64,000 bases of DNA from an uncultured Muribaculaceae bacterium. Its GTDB lineage: Bacteria > Bacteroidota > Bacteroidia > Bacteroidales > Muribaculaceae. Shown here in pieces: positions 53,245 to 62,075 of the stretch (position 1 is its first letter; the number at the start of each line of letters is the position of its first letter). Below the pieces are notes generated by a model. It was not told the DNA's origin. It did not search any database and worked only from the letters and a program-made list of their open reading frames with translations. The position numbers and the translations under genes were made by a program. The DNA lies in contig CAJUIW010000005.1 of NCBI GenBank assembly GCA_910586895.1, positions 1 through 64,000 on the forward strand. Direction: 5' to 3'.

Positions 53245-54132
53245 ATGAAGAAGCAATTCGCCATAGGACTTTCAGTAATTCTGGCTCTACTCGTAGTGAT
53301 ATTCGGAATCAACTACCTCAAGGGCATCAACATGTTCAAAGCAGCCAATTACTACACCGTAAGTTATACCAATGTATCAGGTCTGACACAATCGGCGCCC
53401 GTAATGCTCAACGGATATAAGGTAGGTATAGTACGCAGCATCAACTATGAATATGACAACCCCGGCCATGTGCTTGTGGAACTCAGCCTCGACAAGGAAT
53501 TACGTCTGCCCGAAGGCACCAAGGCTGTAATAGCTGTAGATATGCTCGGTACAGCCTCTGTACAGCTTAATATGGGCACCGCTCAGCAATACGTCAAAGT
53601 AGGCGAACGTATACCGGGTGAAACAGCGACAGGCATGATGGACAACATCAGCCAGGAGATGCTGCCCACCATCGTGGCGATGCTTCCTAAAGTCGACTCC
53701 ATCCTGATGTCGCTTAACACCATCGTGGCTAATCCGGCTCTTGTATCATCAGTGGAACGTCTTGACCGCGTAATGGCCAATCTGGAGTCATCAAGCCGCC
53801 AGCTAAATGCCTTTATGGGCACCATGCCGGCCATAGCTTCCGATGCCAAAGGGATAACCGGCAATCTTAACCTGATGTCATCCGACCTCACCGAAATGAC
53901 CAAAAGATTAAATGCCCTTCCCATTGACTCAACCATGCAGAATGTGCAGGCAGCTTCAGAATCATTGAAGCAGCTGATGGCTCAGCTCAACAATCCGAAT
54001 TCAACCCTCGGAGCTCTCACACACGACAAGGCTTTGTATAATAACCTCAACCAATCAGCTGCAAGTCTTGACTCGCTGCTGAAGGATGTAAAGGCCAATC
54101 CCAAACGCTATATCCACATCAAAGTATTCTAA
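53245..54132 (+). CDS. MCE-domain (MlaD-like) protein
   Basis: A 295-residue protein with one N-terminal membrane helix (about 5-24) and an MCE domain (about 38-110, VSGLTQSAPVMLNGYKVG), followed by a helical region of about 170 residues. MCE proteins shuttle lipids between the membranes with an Mla-type ABC transporter, which is not in this window. It follows the amidase after 27 bases. Confidence 0.9.
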   Translation: MKKQFAIGLSVILALLVVIFGINYLKGINMFKAANYYTVSYTNVSGLTQSAPVMLNGYKVGIVRSINYEYDNPGHVLVELSLDKELRLPEGTKAVIAVDMLGTASVQLNMGTAQQYVKVGERIPGETATGMMDNISQEMLPTIVAMLPKVDSILMSLNTIVANPALVSSVERLDRVMANLESSSRQLNAFMGTMPAIASDAKGITGNLNLMSSDLTEMTKRLNALPIDSTMQNVQAASESLKQLMAQLNNPNSTLGALTHDKALYNNLNQSAASLDSLLKDVKANPKRYIHIKVF

Positions 54133-54151
54133 TAGACATACTATACAAGGG

Positions 54152-54186
54152 AAGTCCTTATTTATATCTGATATAAATAAGGACTT
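54152..54186 (+). terminator. Terminator of the amidase/MCE operon
   Basis: AAGTCCTTATTTATATC pairs exactly with GATATAAATAAGGACTT, a 17-base inverted repeat, followed by TTCTTATTTAA. Bases 54187-54475 upstream of dnaA are AT-rich and show no consensus DnaA boxes. Confidence 0.88.
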
Positions 54187-54475
54187 TTCTTATTTAAAAT
54201 AGTTCCACTCCTCCCAAACCTCCGTTTTTATCAGCTAATTCAATAATTCAGTACTTAAATCATCACTTTATGTTCCACAGCCACAGCATCGCAATAACAT
54301 GTTAATACATAAAGTGTTGCGCACTATATTTAATCAGTTGATTAAAGCACATTCGCACATATTCATAAATAGCTGAGCATCAGAATAGTGCGAAGAAAGC
54401 CAAATATGCAAATATTTTTATCATTGTTTTTCAACAAAAAATTAATGAAATTTGTAGTGCAAAAATCCCCAAAGA

Positions 54476-55861
54476 ATGACTACACATCAAGAACTTTGGC
54501 AGAGATGTCTGACTATATTCAAGGACAATCTTCCTGCCGAACAATACAACGCCTGGTTTGAGCCGATTACTTCCATCAGTTTTGAGAATAATCGACTGAC
54601 TGTCCTTGTACCCTCACCATTCTTTGTGGAGCAGCTTGAAGGCCGCTACATACATCTGTTAGGAAGTGCGCTATGCAAAGTGTACGGAAAGGATGTGAAG
54701 CTCTTCTACCACTTCAATCAGGTGAAGAACGAGCCCACTACCGGCGTCACAATCGGCAGTTCAAAGCCATCGGCCGGAGTAGCACCCAAGCCCGGAGCCT
54801 CGTCAAACCCTTTTGTTCAGGCTGAACAGCAGACTGAGATTGATGCTCAGCTCAATCCCGTATATACCTTTGACAATTATTGCGGCAGCATGAGCAACCG
54901 CGTGGCCCGCTCAATAGGCGAAGCTATTGCCGAGAACCCGAAAATCAAGACATTCAATCCGCTCTTCATATTCGGATCGCCCGGTGTAGGCAAGACCCAC
55001 CTGATTCAGGCCATAGGAATACGCATTAAGGAAACAATGCCTCAGAGCCGTGTGCTGTACATAACCGCCCGTCTGTTCGAGAGCCAGTTTACCACAGCGC
55101 TCAAAGGGGGCAAGATAAACGAATTCATCAACTTCTATCAGAGTATTGACACCCTGATTATTGATGACATTCAGGACCTGATAGGCAAACAGAAAACCCA
55201 GAACACCTTCTATCATATATTTGACCACCTGATGAGAAATCAGAAGCAGCTGATTCTTGCCAGTGACTGTCGTCCGTCAATGATGGAGGGCCTCGAACAG
55301 CGCCTGCTCTCACGCTTCAAAGTGGGCATGACCGCCGAACTTGACAAACCCGACTTCGAACTGCGTCGCGATGTGCTGCTGCAGAAAGCGGAGCACAACG
55401 GCCTTGAGCTACCCGATGAAGTGATTGACTTCATAGCCAGAAACGTAACGGAGAGCATCCGCGAACTTGAAGGCATAGTGGTTTCACTTATAGCGCATGC
55501 TACAGTGCTCAACGAACCCATATCGCTTGAGCTCACCCGCCGTGTACTTGCCAATGCGGTGAAAATCAACCGTAAGTCAATCAATTTCGAGATTGTGACA
55601 CAAGCCGTGGCCGGATATTACAAAATTGATCCTGACCTGATATTCACCAAGTCGCGCAAACGCGAGATATCCGATACACGCCAGATGGTGATGTTCATGG
55701 CCAAGAAACATGCCGGAATGGCTTACACAGCCATAGGAACCCGACTTAACCGCACCCACGCTACAGTGCTTCATGCCTGCCGCAACATAGAGCAGCGCCT
55801 ATCGCTGGAGAAGCAGCTGCAGGCGGATGTGGCTAATATCGAGAAGGCCATAATGTCATAA
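54476..55861 (+). CDS. dnaA: Chromosomal replication initiator DnaA
   Basis: The 461-residue initiator has the N-terminal DnaB-contact domain (WQRCLTIFKDNLPAEQYNAWFEPI), a short linker, the AAA+ domain (YTFDNYCGSMSNRVA, Walker A FGSPGVGKTHL, Walker B LIIDDIQ) and the C-terminal DNA-binding signature DTRQMVMFMAKKH with NRTHATVLHAC. Its 3' end overlaps the convergent nitroreductase gene by 6 bases. Confidence 0.96.
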   Translation: MTTHQELWQRCLTIFKDNLPAEQYNAWFEPITSISFENNRLTVLVPSPFFVEQLEGRYIHLLGSALCKVYGKDVKLFYHFNQVKNEPTTGVTIGSSKPSAGVAPKPGASSNPFVQAEQQTEIDAQLNPVYTFDNYCGSMSNRVARSIGEAIAENPKIKTFNPLFIFGSPGVGKTHLIQAIGIRIKETMPQSRVLYITARLFESQFTTALKGGKINEFINFYQSIDTLIIDDIQDLIGKQKTQNTFYHIFDHLMRNQKQLILASDCRPSMMEGLEQRLLSRFKVGMTAELDKPDFELRRDVLLQKAEHNGLELPDEVIDFIARNVTESIRELEGIVVSLIAHATVLNEPISLELTRRVLANAVKINRKSINFEIVTQAVAGYYKIDPDLIFTKSRKREISDTRQMVMFMAKKHAGMAYTAIGTRLNRTHATVLHACRNIEQRLSLEKQLQADVANIEKAIMS

Positions 55862-56608
55862 TTCAAATCCGGCCTCACGTATATAATCGGAATATATCTT
55901 TGAGAACTGCTCGCATGCCTGACGTGTATAACGCACGTCGGTGAATACCTGCGCCAGATTCTCCTTTCCATTTTCCTCAACAAACTTTCGGCTGTCAACC
56001 CTATTCTCCTTCTCCGCATACATATCGCGGATATCTCCGTCAGACGGATTGGCGTAGGCCTCAAAATGCACTAATGAATCTACGGGCAGGCGTCCACAGT
56101 CATCCGGCTTTTCATCAGGATACCCCACAGCTATGGTAACCACGGGTACTACCCGGTGAGGCAATGCAAGCACACGCGCAATGTCAGGCGCATTATATGT
56201 GGTGGTGCCGAGGTAGCAGGTACCGAGCCCTTCCATCTCTGCTATTGTAACGAACTGCTGTGCCACAATAGTTGCGTCAAGTATACCCATCATCAATCCC
56301 TGCAGGTTGTCATATCCGGCCGATGCCCCATTTATGTCACACCAATGACAGAACCGGTTCAGGTCAGCACAGAAGGTAAGCATAGCGTAGCACCCTGTGG
56401 AAGCCGGCTGTGAGAAATGAGCCGGAGCAAGTGCCTTTTTACCCTCGTCGGTACGAGTTATCACCACACTGTAAAGCTGCATATTTCCGGTAGTAGGCGC
56501 ATGAAACGCCTTTTCGAGCATATCCTTGAGCATAGCGTCCGATACCGGTTTGTCACTGAATTTCCGCACACTTCTGCGGTTCATGAAATAAGATGCTGAT
56601 TCATTCAT
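55856..56608 (-). CDS. FMN-dependent nitroreductase family protein
   Basis: A 250-residue oxidoreductase of the NfsA/FRP-like group that passes electrons from NAD(P)H to nitro compounds or flavins. It opens MNESASYFMNRRSVRKFSDKPV with the FMN-binding RRSVRKF and has APTTGNMQ, AQQFVTIAEMEGLGTCYLG and VVTIAVGYPDEKP. Physiological substrate unknown. Confidence 0.9.
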   Translation of the reverse strand: MNESASYFMNRRSVRKFSDKPVSDAMLKDMLEKAFHAPTTGNMQLYSVVITRTDEGKKALAPAHFSQPASTGCYAMLTFCADLNRFCHWCDINGASAGYDNLQGLMMGILDATIVAQQFVTIAEMEGLGTCYLGTTTYNAPDIARVLALPHRVVPVVTIAVGYPDEKPDDCGRLPVDSLVHFEAYANPSDGDIRDMYAEKENRVDSRKFVEENGKENLAQVFTDVRYTRQACEQFSKIYSDYIREAGFEL

Positions 56609-56760
56609 AAGCAGATATTTTATATCCGCAAAGATAGGTATTGATTATATCCACCACAATAGGACACGTTGAAAAACAGTTGAAAAAACATGACGCACCG
56701 ATTTTGTCAATTAAAATATTATTGCAAATTTTGTAGCCTAAAGAGATTTGTCTGAAAACC

Positions 56761-59295
56761 ATGGATAGAAAAATTTACACTTACGATGAAGCCTACGAGG
56801 CTTCACTCAAATACTTTGACGGCGATGAACTCGCCGCACGGGTATGGGCAAGCAAATATGCCCTTAAAGATTCATTCGGCAACATATACGAGCAGTCGCC
56901 CGTTGACATGCACCACCGTATAGCTTCCGAACTGGCAAGAATAGAGAAAAAATATCCCTCCCCGATGAGTGAGGAAGAGATTTTCGGACTACTCGATCAT
57001 TTCCGCTATATAGTTCCGCAAGGCAGCCCGATGACAGGCATAGGCAATGAATTTCAGGTTGCCTCGCTATCCAACTGTTTTGTAATTGGCCTCGATGGCA
57101 AGCCCGACTCCTACGGCGGTGTCATAAAGGTCGACGAAGAGCAGGTTCAGCTCATGAAGCGCCGTGGAGGCGTAGGGCACGACCTGTCGCACATACGTCC
57201 CAAAGGCACTCCTGTAAAAAACTCAGCGCTGACATCTACCGGACTCGTACCGTTTATGGAGCGCTACTCCAATTCCACCCGCGAGGTGGCACAGGACGGA
57301 CGCCGCGGAGCGCTGATGCTGACCGTAAGCATCAAGCATCCTGACTCAGAGAAATTCATCGATGCGAAGATGACTGAAGGAAAGGTTACCGGAGCGAATG
57401 TATCAGTACGCATAGACGATGAATTCATGCAGGCTGCTGTCGACGGCAAGCCTTACGTACAGCAATTCCCTGTTGATGCTGCCGACGCCCCCATCAAACA
57501 GGAAATTGATGCTGCACGGCTCTGGAACAAGATTGTATTCAACGCATGGAAGTCGGCTGAACCCGGTGTGCTTTTCTGGGACACAATCCGACGTGAATCG
57601 GTGCCTGACTGCTATGCTGACCTCGGGTTCCAGACCATATCCACCAATCCGTGCGGAGAGATACCTCTGTGTCCTTATGACAGCTGCCGTCTGCTCTCCA
57701 TAAATCTGTTCTCTTATGTTGTGAACCCGTTCACACCGGAAGCGCGGTTTGACTACGACCTTCTCCGTGAGCACACCATGAAAGCACAGCGGCTGATGGA
57801 TGACATCATTGATCTGGAAATGGAGAAAATCGACAAGATCATCGACAAGATAGCTTCTGACCCGGAGACACCCGAAGTAAAGCATTCAGAGCTTAACCTG
57901 TGGCAGAAAATCAAAGCGAAGACTCTCAAAGGACGCCGCACAGGTGTAGGCACAACCGGCGAAGGTGATATGATAGCAGCCATGGGACTCCGCTACGGCA
58001 CACCCGAAGCCACAGACTTCTCAGTTTCAGTACACCGCACTTTAGCACTGGCCGCTTACCGTTCGTCGGTAGAGATGGCTCGCGAACGCGGCGCTTTCGA
58101 AATATTCGATGCCGCACGCGAGGAATCCAATCCTTACATAAAGCGTCTGGCCGAGGCTGACCCGGAGCTGTACGAAGATATGCGTAAGTATGGACGCCGC
58201 AACATAGCCTGCCTCACCATAGCACCCACAGGCACCACAAGCCTTATGACGCAGACCACCTCAGGAATCGAGCCTGTATTCATGCCCGTCTACAAACGCC
58301 GCCGCAAGGTTAACCCTAACGATGTCAATGTCCGCGTGGATTATGTCGATGACTCCGGCGACGCATTTGAAGAATACATTGTGTACCACCCCAAATTCCT
58401 CTCCTGGATGAATGCCGTAGGCATAGAGCGCAAGGATTCCTACACTCAGGAGGAGATTGAAGCCTTGGTTAAGGAATCGCCTTATTACAAAGCCACGGCC
58501 GCCGATGTTGACTGGCTCGAAAAGGTACGCATGCAGGGACGTGTGCAGAAATGGGTGGACCATTCCATTTCGGTAACCATCAATCTCCCTGCCGATGTGA
58601 CGGTCGACCTTGTAGGGCAGCTGTATGTCGAGGCTTGGCGTTCAGGATGCAAAGGATGCACCGTATACCGCGACGGATCACGTTCGGGTGTGTTGGTGAA
58701 TGTTGATAAAAAGAAAACATCAGCACCGGAATCTACCGATACGCCGCATCCCACCAAGCGCCCCATTGAGCTTGAAGCCGATGTGGTACGATTCCAGAAC
58801 AACAAGGAGAAATGGATTGCCTTTGTAGGACTCCGCAACGGACGTCCCTATGAGATATTCACCGGTCTTGCCGATGATGACGACGGCATATTCTGTCCCA
58901 AATCAGTGACACATGGTAAGATAATCAAAGCCATTGATGACAAAGGCAACAAGCGATATGACTTCCAGTTTATAAACAAACGCGGCTACAAGACTACCAT
59001 AGAAGGCCTCAGCGACAAGTTCAACCCTGAATACTGGAACTATGCGAAGCTTATATCAGGAGTGCTCCGCTATGGCATGCCTATCGATCAGGTACTTAAG
59101 CTTGTAGGCGGACTTGAGCTTGACAGCCAGTCAATCAACACATGGAAAATGGGTGTTGAACGTGCCCTGAAGAAATATCTACCCAATGGCATGAAAGCCA
59201 ATGGACAGAAATGCCCCAACTGCGGCCAGGAGACACTTATCTATCAGGAGGGATGCCTGATATGTACTTCATGCGGCACCTCGAAATGCGGATGA
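56761..59295 (+). CDS. nrdJ: Adenosylcobalamin-dependent ribonucleotide reductase (class II)
   Basis: Makes deoxyribonucleotides using adenosylcobalamin and without oxygen. The 844-residue protein has the barrel with LSNCFV (first redox Cys), the active-site FQTISTNPCGEIPL (Cys and Glu), the phosphate loop APTGTTSLMTQT and a late SGCKGCTVYRDGSRSG. The C-terminus is a zinc-ribbon-like domain (CPNCGQ ... CTSCGTSKCG) that probably carries reducing cysteines. There is no N-terminal ATP cone. No cobalamin riboswitch was found in the 152 bases upstream. malQ follows after 13 bases. Confidence 0.93.
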   Translation: MDRKIYTYDEAYEASLKYFDGDELAARVWASKYALKDSFGNIYEQSPVDMHHRIASELARIEKKYPSPMSEEEIFGLLDHFRYIVPQGSPMTGIGNEFQVASLSNCFVIGLDGKPDSYGGVIKVDEEQVQLMKRRGGVGHDLSHIRPKGTPVKNSALTSTGLVPFMERYSNSTREVAQDGRRGALMLTVSIKHPDSEKFIDAKMTEGKVTGANVSVRIDDEFMQAAVDGKPYVQQFPVDAADAPIKQEIDAARLWNKIVFNAWKSAEPGVLFWDTIRRESVPDCYADLGFQTISTNPCGEIPLCPYDSCRLLSINLFSYVVNPFTPEARFDYDLLREHTMKAQRLMDDIIDLEMEKIDKIIDKIASDPETPEVKHSELNLWQKIKAKTLKGRRTGVGTTGEGDMIAAMGLRYGTPEATDFSVSVHRTLALAAYRSSVEMARERGAFEIFDAAREESNPYIKRLAEADPELYEDMRKYGRRNIACLTIAPTGTTSLMTQTTSGIEPVFMPVYKRRRKVNPNDVNVRVDYVDDSGDAFEEYIVYHPKFLSWMNAVGIERKDSYTQEEIEALVKESPYYKATAADVDWLEKVRMQGRVQKWVDHSISVTINLPADVTVDLVGQLYVEAWRSGCKGCTVYRDGSRSGVLVNVDKKKTSAPESTDTPHPTKRPIELEADVVRFQNNKEKWIAFVGLRNGRPYEIFTGLADDDDGIFCPKSVTHGKIIKAIDDKGNKRYDFQFINKRGYKTTIEGLSDKFNPEYWNYAKLISGVLRYGMPIDQVLKLVGGLELDSQSINTWKMGVERALKKYLPNGMKANGQKCPNCGQETLIYQEGCLICTSCGTSKCG

Positions 59296-59308
59296 CAATA
59301 TACTTCTG

Positions 59309-61999
59309 ATGACAATAATATTCGAAATTGACTACGCCACCAAATGGGGCGAAAATCTATACATTTGCGGCAATACAGCAGCTCTCGGCAACAACCGGGA
59401 GCTGCATGCCATTGCCATGGAATGCAACGACGGCCACACATGGCGCGCATACGTAGAGCTTGACCCGGAGTCATGCGATAAGCTGATTTATAGCTATCTC
59501 GTCCGGCGTGATGACGGAACAGTACGCCACGAATGGGGCAAAGGGCACCAGCTTTATCCCGGAAACGGCGACACACCGATACACATATACGATTCATGGA
59601 TTGACACTCCTGCCGACAAGTCGATGCACTCTTCCGCATTCGTGGAGTGCATATTCAAGCATGAAGCCGTACCGGTTGAGGATCGATGCCCGACTAAAGA
59701 TTCCATCCTGATACAGATCGATGCTCCGGCCATTCCTGCCGACATGACCCTTGCCGTAAGTGGCTCATCTGACGCCTTAGGAAGATGGAATCATGACCGT
59801 GTAGTAAGGCTCAATCCTTATGGCAACGGTGTGTGGGGAATACGCATTCCCCTATCTACGGATGAAAAGTCATTCGAATATAAATTCCTGGTCATTGACT
59901 CCGCCACATCCGGCATTATAGCATGGGAACCGGGAGAGAACCGTCGTTTCTCAGCAGATGGAGCCGAGCCGGAGACAGAGTATGTCATCAACGGCCTGCG
60001 GTTTAACAATCCGTTAAAGCCATGGCGTGGAGCCGGAGTGGTACTGCCGGTATTCTCACTGCGTACGGAAGCTGACTTTGGCGTAGGCGACTTCTACGAC
60101 ATAATGCCTTTGGTTGACTGGGCCGTATCGTGCGGACTTCGCTTCATTCAGGTACTTCCGGTCAATGACACCACAATGACCCACCGGTGGACCGATTCAT
60201 ATCCCTACAACGCCAATTCAACCTTCGCGCTCCATCCCATGTATCTGCGCATTGATGAAATGGGAACGCTGAACTCGGCCGACCGGCGTCAGTTCTACGA
60301 ACAGAAACGCAAGGGACTCAACGCACTGCCTGATATGGATTACGAGCAGGCATGTTCATATAAGCGTCAATATACACGCGAACTGTTTGAACAGGATTAT
60401 ACTGAGATAATTGAATCAGCCGACTTCAAACAGTTTGTTGACGCTAACCGGACATGGCTGATGCCCTATGCGGCCTTCTGCGTCCTGCGCGACCGATTAC
60501 ATACACCCGACATACGTCAATGGGGAGAATATGAAATCTATGACCGCCAGAAGATTGAGCGTTTTATAGACGAAAATAGACATGACATCAACTACGAGTG
60601 CTACCTTCAATACCATCTTGACAGACAGCTGCGCAGAGTGCGCCGGTATGCTGACAACCATGGCGTGGCCCTGAAGGGTGATATCCCGATAGGCATCTCA
60701 CGTGACAGCGTTGACGCATGGCTATACCCCGAGCTGTTCAATCTCGACAGCTCCGCCGGGGCTCCTCCTGACGATTTCTCAACAATGGGTCAGAACTGGG
60801 GCTTCCCCACCTACAACTGGGAACGCATGGCTACAGATGGATTTGCATGGTGGAAAGCCCGCTTCCGCAAAATGGCTGAATACTTCAACGCTTACCGTAT
60901 TGACCATATACTCGGTTTCTTCCGCATATGGCAGATACCCCTCAACGCCGTACATGGTCTGTTGGGCACTTTCAATCCGGCAAAGCCATTTACTCCCGAC
61001 GAGCTGAAATACAGCTATGACTTCGACTTTGACCGCCTACGGTTCACACGGCCATACATAACCGATGATCTGCTTGATTCTTTCGACAAGCAGATAGCCG
61101 ATGCGCTGCGTCAGCAGTATCTCACCGCAGCCTCCGGGGGCCGGTACGAACTACGCTCATCATTTGACACACAGGAGAAAGTCAGGGATTATTTCTATCA
61201 GCATCACGATGAAGAGAATCCCTTCAGTAATGCTCTTCGCTCTACCCTATACAGCCTGATTGACGATGTGCTTTTCATTGAGGATTCAAAAGAAAAGGAC
61301 AAGTACCATCCGCGTATCTCCCCGTTTGACACCCACATTTACCGTTCGCTGACGGAGCATGAACGAAGTGCATTCGACCGCATTCATGAAGATTTCTTCT
61401 ACAAACGGCACAATGATTTCTGGCGTGAAAAAGCGCTATGGAAGCTTCCACACCTAATAGAAGCCACCGACATGCTTGTTTGCGGCGAGGACCTCGGTAT
61501 GATACCTCAGTGCGTGCCTGACGTCATGGACTCTCAGCAGATACTGTCGCTTAAGATTCAGCGTATGCCGGATGAATGGGGTGTGGAATTCGGCAATACA
61601 GCCACATACCCCTATCGGTCAGTGTGCGCCACCTCAACGCATGATATGGCCGGCATTCGCGAATGGTGGGAGGAGGATTACGACCGTAGCCAGCGGTTCT
61701 ACAATCTGAATCTGCAAAACGAAGGTGAAGCACCCCACTCGGCCGAACCGTATATCTGCGAACAGATTGTGGAGCAGCACCTGCAATCACCATCAATGCT
61801 TTGCATACTCCCATGGCAGGACTACATGGCTATGGATGGGGAGCTACGTCTTGACGATTACCGCAACGAGCGAATCAACATACCGTCAAATCCGCGTCAT
61901 TACTGGCGTTACCGCATGCACATGACCATTGAGGAACTGACCCGTCACACCGGTTTCAGCGACAAAATCAAGTCAATGATAACCCGTTCAGGACGCTAA
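59309..61999 (+). CDS. malQ: 4-alpha-glucanotransferase (GH77) with two starch-binding domains
   Basis: Rearranges alpha-1,4-glucans (disproportionating enzyme). The 896-residue protein has two N-terminal CBM20-type starch-binding domains (about 1-110 and 125-225, the second with SGSSDALGRWNHD), then the GH77 barrel: LRTEADFGVGDFYD, DIPIGISRDSVDAW, AYRIDHILGFFRIW with the nucleophile Asp, and CGEDLGMIP with the acid Glu. No signal peptide, so it acts on cytosolic glycogen or maltodextrins. Confidence 0.93.
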   Translation: MTIIFEIDYATKWGENLYICGNTAALGNNRELHAIAMECNDGHTWRAYVELDPESCDKLIYSYLVRRDDGTVRHEWGKGHQLYPGNGDTPIHIYDSWIDTPADKSMHSSAFVECIFKHEAVPVEDRCPTKDSILIQIDAPAIPADMTLAVSGSSDALGRWNHDRVVRLNPYGNGVWGIRIPLSTDEKSFEYKFLVIDSATSGIIAWEPGENRRFSADGAEPETEYVINGLRFNNPLKPWRGAGVVLPVFSLRTEADFGVGDFYDIMPLVDWAVSCGLRFIQVLPVNDTTMTHRWTDSYPYNANSTFALHPMYLRIDEMGTLNSADRRQFYEQKRKGLNALPDMDYEQACSYKRQYTRELFEQDYTEIIESADFKQFVDANRTWLMPYAAFCVLRDRLHTPDIRQWGEYEIYDRQKIERFIDENRHDINYECYLQYHLDRQLRRVRRYADNHGVALKGDIPIGISRDSVDAWLYPELFNLDSSAGAPPDDFSTMGQNWGFPTYNWERMATDGFAWWKARFRKMAEYFNAYRIDHILGFFRIWQIPLNAVHGLLGTFNPAKPFTPDELKYSYDFDFDRLRFTRPYITDDLLDSFDKQIADALRQQYLTAASGGRYELRSSFDTQEKVRDYFYQHHDEENPFSNALRSTLYSLIDDVLFIEDSKEKDKYHPRISPFDTHIYRSLTEHERSAFDRIHEDFFYKRHNDFWREKALWKLPHLIEATDMLVCGEDLGMIPQCVPDVMDSQQILSLKIQRMPDEWGVEFGNTATYPYRSVCATSTHDMAGIREWWEEDYDRSQRFYNLNLQNEGEAPHSAEPYICEQIVEQHLQSPSMLCILPWQDYMAMDGELRLDDYRNERINIPSNPRHYWRYRMHMTIEELTRHTGFSDKIKSMITRSGR

Positions 62000-62043
62000 T
62001 ATAAGTTAACTTATTTTGATTTTCGTAAGTGAAATTAATAGCG

Positions 62044-62051
62044 TATCTTTG
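62044..62051 (+). promoter_or_regulatory. -7 box of the PBP1A gene
   Basis: TATCTTTG, 24 bases before the ATG at 62076. The -33 region is not clear. Confidence 0.55.
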
Positions 62052-62075
62052 CATATTAATACTCGCATGTAAAAT

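Noticed and set aside
54187..54475. Possible replication origin upstream of dnaA
   Set aside because: The stretch is AT-rich, but I found no DnaA boxes of the TTATNCACA type; in many Bacteroidetes the origin is not beside dnaA.
56609..56760. Cobalamin riboswitch before the B12-dependent ribonucleotide reductase
   Set aside because: The gap is only 152 bases and lacks a recognisable B12 box.
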